64,000 bases of DNA. It comes from Trichosphaerium sp. ATCC 40318 (Eukaryota > Discosea > Flabellinia > Trichosidae). Each line of letters starts with the position of its first letter. Position 1 is the first letter of the stretch. The stretch is taken from contig JALMLS010000271.1 of assembly GCA_038496445.1 (NCBI GenBank), positions 62,001 to 126,000 on the forward strand. Reading direction: 5' to 3'. Made by a program: the position numbers and the translations under genes. The notes beneath the pieces are model-generated. The model was not told the origin of the DNA. It did not search any database and worked only from the letters and a program-made list of their open reading frames with translations. Positions 55,954-64,000 of this stretch are shown in pieces.

Positions 55954-57784
55954 TTACAATGTAAAAAATAGAATGATGATCAGTAATGCAATACAAACAG
56001 TAAGTGTTCGACTGCTACACTTGAAAACCTGTATATTGAGAGTCGATAGCAATGAAGATGATCTTGTTTGACGAAGGCATTGGTTTGAACGCAATAGAAC
56101 CATTGGTGAGATTTCTGTACATTCTTTTAGATGTGACAACATAATTGAACCTGCCTACAAACATATGCTTAAGTGTTTCATATAGGATATTTGAGTTGGT
56201 ACCTCAATTGATGTTGCATCGATGCTAAAAGTGCCGAAGATACAGTTGCCCACTTCAAATATTGTATTTGTTTTGCTCAGTTGAAGTGTTGTGTTATTGA
56301 ATCTAGCTGTGCCTTCAAACGTATATTAGATTGTAAAGATTCCTAATGCTCAAAAACAACAATTGTACCATCAACAGAAACATCAAAATCGAGTACAACA
56401 ACACTGTCAGTTGGTATAAAATCTAACAACAAGAGTTAGTAACTAACACTTGGTCTTTAAGTTGAAACAAACCTGTTTTTGGAGCATCAGATGGAGTATC
56501 TGTTGGCGTGGATGTAGGTAAAACTGATAAAATATTAATATTTCTCAACTACATTACATACGTGTTGGAGGAGCTGGTTCAATCTCACATATAAAGCGAA
56601 ACTGTCTATCGCATGTTACATCATGCCATGTTAAAATTCCTGTTGTGTGGTTCCGCATAATTACACAATTTTCCTCGCTTGTATTGGAGGATTGTGGTTC
56701 GTTCGGTCCAAACCACGGGGATACATACAATTCATCCCCAAAATCACGTGGTTCATTCGTTACTGCCTAAGTGTATATCCGTTAATCATACAACTCGGAA
56801 AAATATAATAGTACCCATTGAAAGTCAAGGTGATATCTGTATCCACTTGTCAAGCCAATTACTATAGAGGTTTTGAGACCGTCTTTAGGGAAAATACTTG
56901 TAATAAAATCAAACTCTGCAGCACTGTTGATTGTTACAAGGTATCCATTTTGTTGTAAACAATACGCTAAGATTATTATTGTAATTAGAGTATATAATTT
57001 GTATATAATAGTACCTTGAGCTTCAGTCCATGATAAATACAAACCAATAGAGTTGTAGCAATGACCTGTGATCTGCTTTAAAAAAAGGGAGAATACTTCA
57101 AAAACAAATTTTTCGTTTATATTACCTGAATCGTTGTTGAGGTGCTCACAAGGTACGTTATCCGATATCTCTACGCAAGGCGTTGCTTCTAGTAGACCAT
57201 TTATATAGGGAGCTTCACAAACGAAATGATCTGATGTACAACTATTTTCTACGAACTATCAAAAAGATTAAAAAAAACGTCAACAAATTTTTTTGTGAAA
57301 ACATTGTACGCCTCCATCGAGTGTAGGACAGTTGGTATCATCAATGACACTTCCTCTATATTCAACCAGTTGATTCATAGCGATGATATTGACAGGCGAG
57401 TTATCATACCAAAAGTAATTAAGGCTGTTTGAAGTGGTAATATTCAAACGTAATCGCTATTTAAACCTGTTAAAACAAACACGTGATGGGAGATTCAAAA
57501 AAGATTAAAATATGTGCGCTCTCGTACGGGAAATAAAGTCATTATAGACGCTTCCATTATACTGTCAAGTACAAGAGGGTTGAATCCTACGAGAAAATAA
57601 ACAATTAGGGAAAATAAAGGTACTTTCTAATAGAAAACTTACCCATTTCGCACGAATCGTTGTCTGTGTCATTATGGAGCGTGTATATTGTATTTTCCCA
57701 AGTACATCTTTTAACAACTGCGCACTCGCAGTTGGATATGTAAATAACCATAAACAGTGCGAACCAGGCAAGTCTTGAAGTCAT
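55954..57784 (-). CDS. Secreted C-type-lectin-domain protein, possibly with C-terminal membrane anchor
   Basis: About ten minus-strand exons from the ATG at 57784: MTSRLAWFALFMVIYISNCE (signal peptide), RCTWENTIYTLHNDTDND, LVLDSIMEASIMTLFP, NSLNYFWYDNSPVNIIAMNQ with NCPTLDGG, CTSDHFVCEAP, then a full CTLD: GHCYNSIGLYLSWTEAQ, AYCLQQNGYLVTINSAAEF, IVIGLTSGYRYHLDFQW, WFGPNEPQSSNTSEENCV and WHDVTCDRQFRFICEIEPAP. Cys spacing (CY..SW.EA, YC, NCV, TC, F.CE) fits C-type lectins. The EPQ-like triplet is not a classic EPN/QPD sugar motif. A Thr/Pro linker (LPTSTPTDTPSDAP) and a Thr/Asn-rich domain follow. The end is either TGFQV (stop 56015) or, in another frame, TVCIALLIIILFFTL (stop 55954), a membrane anchor. 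Ligand unknown. Confidence 0.75.
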
Positions 57785-58849
57785 ACTGGAAGCTTGTTTG
57801 AAAGTCTACTTTACCGGAACTTGCTTAAGTGCACTTAATATTATCTAAGTTACAACTCCGAAACGATACCAAATTGATTAACCTGGATCTCCGTTTTTCC
57901 ACGACAGAATTGTTCTCCCGCAGTTCAGAGAATACCGGCCAAAGGAGTCGTCATGAAAAATCACAAAAAAAAAAAAACTGCCATAAATTTATTAGAAGGT
58001 TATTTTCCTGTCCCTGTGAGAAGCAATTCTGTTGCAATTTCGTGTAAAAAACCTTTGGGAGTAAGGGCTCCGTCTTGGCACTTATACAGAATAAAAGCAT
58101 TTGTGAGGGTGTAGTAAAACCAACCAACAAGAAGTGTCATGTGTCATTTTTTGAACCGCCTATCTGTACAATAGGACTTGACCAGCTGGCCAAATTGATC
58201 ACTATTTCCCTTGGTGTCATCATTTTTAGTTTTAAATATACCTTTTCTTGCTACTGTCAAATGAACTTTTGTCATCATGCTCACAGTAGAGAGTGGTGGC
58301 CAACTTTACGATTTCATTGTTATTTGTTGCAACGGCAACAGTTTTGTCCAATGGTGCCAATCTTGTGTATCCCACAGGCACTTTTTTTGCAAGTGATTGC
58401 TTCAAGGCCACTGACAGTGGTTGGTATTACATGACGAAGTAGCGTCTAAGTCAAATTCCCCCGGCTTGTTGAGATCCATGGCTGAACAAAAATTAGAGTC
58501 ACATGTAAAAAAATGGCACCTTCCAATTGTTTTTGACCATTTTGCACATGAAAGAAGGATTTATTTGGTGTGAGATGAGGCTATATCAAAGCGTTGATAA
58601 ATTCAATCAGATGCCTGGTTCGAATCATCGAGACACTTCAACTCTATGGCCCATGCGTATGGTTTCTTAATGTTGTGAGTTTTTATATGGCAATTTAAAT
58701 ATTATGACGGAATACAGATTTCATCAACACAAGTGAAATAACCTGGTACCATGTGGTGCTAAAAGACAATCACTAGAAATGAATGTACCATGTTAGCATC
58801 AAATTTCATGTTGACAGAGATGTTGAAGTAGTGATTAAGTAGCAACAAA
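57785..58849. other. Intergenic, nothing firm
   Basis: Forward frame 58075-58434 and its reverse complement look unsupported. GGTTCGAATCA near 58618 resembles a B-box but has no A-box partner. Confidence 0.4.
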
Positions 58850-59185
58850 CCTGTTTTCCCAGTAAATAAAATTTGTGCTTCACCTGTGCTCCACAATGTG
58901 CGAATATTCCGTATTCCAATAATCCCATGCCATATCACTATGCCAGAGAAGTTCGTCATATGGGTAGTGATCCCATTTTATAGGTCAGTGTGATGTTGTT
59001 CATATGTGCTTGTGAATAACAAGTTTTCAAAAATCTTATTATCCCACTTGAAGGTGAAAAATGCCATTGGTGTCTTGGCTTTTCCAATACCAATAATGTT
59101 ATGTTGGTTTGTAAGTTTAGTCCAAACGTCTAACTCGGGATAGTCAACATAGGTAAATCCGTAAGGCTTCAATGCTGCTGTCAAA
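58850..59185 (-). pseudogene. C-type-lectin relic (minus strand)
   Basis: Frame YGFTYVDYPELDVWTKLTNQ, then HNIIGIGKAKTPMAFFTFKW, aligns with the IVIGLTSGYRYHLDFQW part of the intact gene. A shifted YPYDELLWHSDMAWDYW piece follows. Stops separate the parts and no signal peptide is attached. Confidence 0.45.
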
Positions 59186-59598
59186 ATCGGAGCCCAAAGA
59201 AATATTAGTTGCCAGTATCGCAGATGTTATGAAGTACATACTGTATGGATTCTCTGTTTGACCGTTTCAATACGTGCTACTTTGGGCGTTTGCCATAATA
59301 CTTGGAATAGACGCGTCGTTGTTGCGACATTGGGGAGTTACGTATTCTTTATTGTGAAATCCACAATTTTTGGGTTTACAACAGTTGACTTTTTTGATGA
59401 CGACTCGATGGGCCGGAGTTGAAAAATCAGGCACAATGCGTCAAAAACGGGATGAGCACTAAACTGCCTTGTTGGCATTTATTCTTCTTATTTATAGCAA
59501 CGAGTGCAAATCTGACGAAATTAAAGGGTGTACATGGCGAGAGAAAGAAGAGCAATAACCAAGACATTTCATATTTGGTTTTCATCTTCGAATATCAC

Positions 59599-60066
59599 AT
59601 GACTTCAAGATTTACCTTATTCTCGGTGTTTGTGTATTTACATCACCACAAGCATTTGCGCAGTTGTTTCGAGGTGTACTAGGGAAAATACAACCTATGT
59701 CCTTCGCAGTGACCCAGAGTTTGCGAGAAAGGTAATTTAGGATTTACAAAATTAAGCACCAACACAACGGATTTTTCTTTTGCAATCTTCTTTAGGCTTC
59801 CTCTTAAAATACATAGTATTATGGAAGCGTCTGTAATGATTATATTTCCTGTACGTTGCCCGTCGAGAAGAATAACCGTTAAATATTTATCATGTGCTTT
59901 TTTCAAAAGTATAACACGCGTGACATTCGAGTCTTCGTTTGGAGAATAAAAACAATTAATGATGATTGTTTTTGGTGTGATGACTCACTTGTACATCGAA
60001 TTACCATGATCAAAGAATACCCTGGTACTAATGTTGATAGTTATAATTGTCCTAAAATGGGGTGAG
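59599..60066 (+). pseudogene. C-type-lectin gene 5' relic (plus strand)
   Basis: Starts MTSRFTLFSVFVYL, like the intact gene's MTSRLAWFALFMVI, then shifts frame to CAVVSRCTRENTTYVLRSD. The next exons are HSIMEASVMIIFP followed by GTACGT, and DCFWCDDSLVHRITMIKEY with SYNCPKMG, matching exons 1-3 of the 57-kb gene. The rest is absent. Confidence 0.65.
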
Positions 60067-60462
60067 TACCTGCCATTACACATTTTTGTAGAACAAAAAC
60101 TAATTCATTGTTGTGCGAAATCCAATTGATAGCTACGTTGGTCCCCACTTGAAGAAGAAAACAGAAGACTCAAAAAGTACTAATACCATGTGCATATCAA
60201 ACACAAGATAATAGTCAACAATGGCAAGAATTTAAAGGAGACACTCTGTAACATTCAATAATAAAAAAAACACCAAATTACAATCTCTTTGGGATTCCGC
60301 CAAAAAGAGCCTTTCCCCACTATGACAAAAAATTGTATGAACACCCGCTAATAGCTTTAAACATTAATCTGTAACTCTTGTTGATTGAGACAGACAACAG
60401 GTCTAGGAGACGTAACCGATTTTTGTAAAATCAAAAGCCATACATTCAATTGGTTATCTGTT
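60067..60462. other. Gap with a tiny LRR relic
   Basis: 60325-60400 on the minus strand reads an ITD-less LRR piece ending GVHTIFCH. Otherwise featureless. Confidence 0.4.
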
Positions 60463-60717
60463 TCAATTGTACTGGCAAAAAGACAATCTTGTCGGTATAA
60501 GACGACGCCCATGTTGCAATGGGGAACCCTCAGCGTCCACGGTTAATGAACGGTGCCGGAAATATGATGGCTTACATTCACTGGGGTTGTGAACGGTAGG
60601 ATGGAGTATATCAAAGCCATATAGTTCTTCGCTCAAACTGACGCTTTGGATAGTGCACCACGTTAACAGTAGCCGCTTTCCTTCGCCGATACCATACAAC
60701 CAAAATCGAAAACTCAC
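60463..60717 (-). other. Open frame of unknown status
   Basis: 84-codon minus frame starting MSFRFWLYGIGEGKRLLLTW. No family recognised, no paralogue seen; may be chance. Confidence 0.2.
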
Positions 60718-60862
60718 GTGTAATATAGCCTCTTCTATTTATAAGTATTAACATGTGATTTGCTTTGTTCATACACTAAACAACACATAGGTTATTTTTG
60801 AAATTTTTTATTTTTTTTTGATGAACACATCCGAACCGGTTCGTTTTCTTTCTTTTTTCTTA

Positions 60863-62978
60863 TTAATCGTCATCATCGTACACCTCTATAAACGGCTCTT
60901 TAATTTTTACTGACTTTATGTCTGCTGGACCATCAAATCCTGAATGTCTGGGATTACCCGAACCACCATAATGCGATACACGTTTGGCTTGCTTCTCTTT
61001 TTCTTCAATAAGTTCTTCAATCGCTGCTTTTTCTACTTTTTTAGGTAACAATGCCTCATTAATACCACCGGGTATTTCATCACGTGAATATCCTAACATA
61101 TCCTCATAGTATATTCTCTTTTGTTCTTCAAATGGCATCAAGATACCATCTCCTGAAGAGCTGTCAAACGGATCAAGTATACGATCATCTGAAGGTGATA
61201 GTTCTTTAAAGAGAGCTTGATCAGATGTCTCTCCTTGGATTGCTGTAGCAATCATATTATTGACTATAAGAAAGAGAGAAGTGTCAGTAACAGAAGGGAG
61301 AAATGTGTAGAATGAAGGAGCAAAGAAATAGATTTGTGTAAAAAAGACGTACTGCTGTTGCATAAGGTAAAAGCATCATTCTCGTACTGACATTCATGCA
61401 TCTGGTAATTATGTATACCAAGGCACTTATCTAAATCAGATAGCTCATCAGGACATAGTGCAGATCCTATAATTAGTTGTTATTGGACAGTTTTAAGCAA
61501 CAGAACATGGCTATGAAAAAAGATAAAAACGAGAAGTTAAAAAAAATCACGGTTTTTTTATGTCACAGCCATTAACAACACGCATTATACTTCACTTGTG
61601 AATACACACGCGTAATATTATTGTGTAATTATTTCGGTAGGTTTTTATACTTTTAAGTAGTTGTCATGGAGTTGGTGTACTCTAAAAAAGAGACAAGAAA
61701 ATCTCGACTCTGTTTCTGTGAAGAAAAAAAGAAAAGAAAAAAAAATTAGTTTTCAGAATGACAAAGAACGCGACATATACATTTTTAACACATACCTATT
61801 CTCATCATAACTCCTAAGCTGTCATACTCACTTTTGTACTTAAGCAAAAAGTAAGATAACTACAAAACGAGTACTAAAACAACAAAAAACAAAACAGAAA
61901 AAAAGAAAAAAAAACTCAACTAACCGCCTCGTATCTATCTCGTAATTGTGTCCTCCCCATTCTTTTTTGTGCCTTATCCCTCATCTTTGGTATAATAGAT
62001 ATTAACCTATCCTCTTCTCCATTGTTTACTGTAATAGATCCCTTTTGAGGCCTTAAAGAGATACATTAGCAAAGGAGTAAACAACAAACAAATTTGCAGT
62101 AAAGAAAGTTAAAAAAACTTAGCATAAATGTTGTACGTACACTGGAGGTATATTACCCATTAATTTATCATGACGGGATTCTGTTTCTGCAACTAACTTA
62201 TCTCGTAAAGCTGTACAATCCTTTGGATTTCTAAATGACTAATGAGGCGTCGAGTTTCGACAAGAAGACGAAAATGGAAAAGAAAAAAAAAATGGAAAAA
62301 AAAGAACAAAGCCAAAGCACAAAACAAAAGCAATGAAATTGATCTGTATCTATTGGAACCAATGCAAAGTATAGTATATAATGCTTTAAGCGTATAATTG
62401 GAACAAAATAGCCGCAAGGAATGTCAAGACTTAAAAAAAACGTTTAACCTTACCTGACATTATTCAAAAAGTCTATCTCTTCTTCTGCTTCGCAGTCCCT
62501 GAACTCCCAGTATAGCTTCGTTGGTACTAAACAGATTTAAAAACAAAAGTACAATAAAACGGTCCAAAGTTGTTTTAATGAGAAGTCGTTAATGTATTAA
62601 AGCGTAGGAGATGTTTTATTGTTCGTTTAACGGACCTAGCCAAGGTAAAAAGCATTTAAATGAGTCTTCTATTTGTACTGTGCATGCCTGCATTATTTGT
62701 TCATCGTCTAAGCCTAACGTGGTGAACGAATCGCTGAAAAACATGTTAGCCGCATTGAGTTCACAAAACGTTGCCAAGTACATAAATTACTAAACGTACT
62801 AGCAATCTTGCTCCTCTAAAGCCATTCTCGCACATCTGTCCAGTTCAACCTGTGCTAGTCTTATATTACGTTACATTTGTGCGTATGGAAGGCGTAGATG
62901 TGATAATTACCTTTCTGTTTGTTCAATATTTACAATCTTGTTAATTTCGCTGTCATAAAACGTAGCGTCATCTAGCAT
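60863..62978 (-). CDS. Unknown multi-exon protein with twin CX9C motif
   Basis: About eight minus-strand exons. Start MLDDATFYDSEINKIVNIEQ at 62978. Later exons: LYWEFRDCEAEEEIDFLNNV, NPKDCTALRDKLVAETESRH, RDKAQKRMGRTQLRDRYEA, YKSEYDSLGVMMRIG, LCPDELSDLDKCLGIHNYQM with HECQYENDAFTLCN, and a long acidic last exon from NNMIATAIQGETSDQALFKE to EPFIEVYDDDD. The cysteines form C-x9-C-x10-C-x9-C, the CHCH pattern of Mia40-imported mitochondrial intermembrane-space proteins. The flanking helical and acidic parts match no CHCH protein I know. The donor after exon 2 (MALEEQD) is unclear because a TAG precedes the GTACGT, and an open stretch at 62628-62790 may be an extra exon. Mitochondrial location is inference. 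Confidence 0.55.
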
Positions 62979-63790
62979 GATAGTATACTACGTTAGTTGT
63001 TGACTAAAAGCTGCTTACGGCAAGTTGCGTTGAGTTAAGTCGCCAACAGCTTAGAAAGCTCGCGACCGTCATGTGATGTAATAGAACCAATGAAATACTT
63101 GTTTTTGCGACAGTGAAAGGGTTGAATTTAACGGCGATTGTTTTTTCCTTTGTCCTTCGCTTAGGAACAGAGTAGACTTTGTAGACGATGGGTAGCGCGC
63201 AAAAACTTCTCTAGACAAAGTTTGTATTACGTTGTTGCCAGGTTCAATGTGCTGGGTGTTCAAACGAGCATAGGAAAAAACGTGATGTGCCAATAATAGA
63301 CTAGCACTACAGTGCTGTACAATCACGTATAATGAAGTGTTCAGGCAGTTCTACTGGGAAATTAGTTGAACTCAGAGGCTGAGAAAAAATGATTCTACAG
63401 CAATACTCTGAGCAGATATTCATAAAATACACCTTTACTATGTGCTGCTACAAAAAGCTTGTGTAGCAAATCAGGAGGTACAAAACAAGTCGTTATGTCC
63501 ACACTTAAAACCGTTCACAATGGTATAGTAAACATTGGCTGGAGAGAGCAATAGAGAGTACGTCATAAATAAAACACAAACCATTCTTTGAAACAGTTGT
63601 CTTTTAAACCACAGCCACAACCAACGTAGATTTAAGTGCATTGCTGTTGGATGTGAGAAAAAAAATGGAAAAGTTTACCCAAGAGCTACAAGTACTACTA
63701 TTTTTCTCTTAATAATGTGTTAAGCGCTCTTGCAACACAAACAGAAAAACTATATCAATAACGAACAATAACCTATAAGAAACAATCGTT
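62979..63790. other. Intergenic between divergent genes
   Basis: Separates the CX9C gene (minus) from MetRS (plus). No supported exon; frame 63069-63326 on the minus strand is unsupported. Confidence 0.5.
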
Positions 63791-64000
63791 ATGGCTGAAC
63801 AAACAATAAATACTCAACGAAAGAGGTTTTACCTCACTACCGCTATTAATTACACCAACGGTGCCCCACACATGGGTATGCGCGTTTATTGCGTTTTTTC
63901 ATAACAAATTTCAACTCTATAGCCTTGTTTTCCCTTTAATAAACGCTAATTCATAGGCCATGCGTATGAAGCGATAATGACCGATATTATTGCGCGATAC
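63791..64000 (+). CDS. Methionyl-tRNA synthetase, 5' end (runs off window)
   Basis: Exon 1 is 63791-63875 and reads MAEQTINTQRKRFYLTTAIN then YTNGAPHMG. Intron 63876-63956 (GTATGC to CATAG) splits the codon of the signature HMGH, and exon 2 continues HAYEAIMTDIIARY to the window end. FYLTTAI.Y.NG.PH.GHAYEA...D..ARY is diagnostic of class I MetRS of the bacterial or organellar type; the HIGH motif is HMGH. It charges tRNA-Met. No mitochondrial presequence is obvious in the first 10 residues. Cytosolic or organellar use cannot be told from this fragment. Confidence 0.85.

Noticed and set aside
58075-58434. Forward ORF of 119 codons
   Set aside because: No domain, no splice partners, poor composition; likely chance.
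62628-62790. Small minus-strand ORF (MYLATFCELNAANMFF)
   Set aside because: It may be an extra exon of the CX9C gene, but splice sites do not fit; not called separately.
1-64000. Giant-virus genome fragment
   Set aside because: Intron-rich housekeeping genes throughout show cellular nuclear DNA, although some accessory families resemble giant-virus genes.

Overview
This window comes from a unicellular eukaryote (protist) nuclear genome, lineage not determined. It is AT-rich, genes are split by many short introns (about 45-110 nt, usually opening GTACG or GTAAG), signal peptides are eukaryotic, and typical eukaryotic genes occur (PEX11, a CAAX-box Ras GTPase, an O-fucosyltransferase-like enzyme, a gephyrin E-domain homologue). 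There is no operon layout and no CRISPR.

Layout. 0-5.3 kb: PEX11, an F-box remnant, a hypothetical gene and a 2OG-Fe(II) dioxygenase. 5.9-7.9 kb: two convergent F-box/LRR genes. 8.2-10.7 kb: a pentameric ligand-gated ion channel gene, interrupted inside an exon by a tRNA-headed SINE with a 15-bp target duplication. 11-25.6 kb: a cluster of a multi-exon secreted family (called S family here; copies A, C, E, F, G plus relics B and D), with a Ras-like gene and an LRR pseudogene between them. 26-29.4 kb: a gene of a second unknown family (P family, P1) and an F-box/MORN-like protein. 30.9-35.4 kb: S-family H and I. 36.1-42 kb: an O-fucosyltransferase-like gene diverging from a MoeA/gephyrin-E gene that carries an antisense ORF in its longest intron. 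42.5-47.5 kb: P2, an LRR pseudogene and P3. 48.2-55.3 kb: a MORN relic, a small hAT-like MITE, S-family J, a repeat-rich F-box/LRR gene, S-family exon relics, a small bacterial-like gene and P4. 56-60 kb: a secreted C-type-lectin gene with scattered pieces of paralogues. 60.9-64 kb: a twin-CX9C protein gene and the 5' end of a methionyl-tRNA synthetase.

The accessory part of the window is a mosaic of four expanding families (S, P, F-box/LRR, C-type lectin) duplicated in both orientations, with inverted segmental copies, relics, frameshifts and mobile elements. The best candidate for something undescribed is the S family: about 550-600 residues, secreted, and built of two homologous modules. 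Each module is encoded by a similar set of exons and holds four blade-like repeats, and a proline-rich linker joins the modules in most copies. No function can be assigned from sequence alone; a cell-surface or matrix role is inference. Housekeeping genes (PEX11, Ras, fucosyltransferase, MoeA, MetRS) flank or interrupt these arrays.
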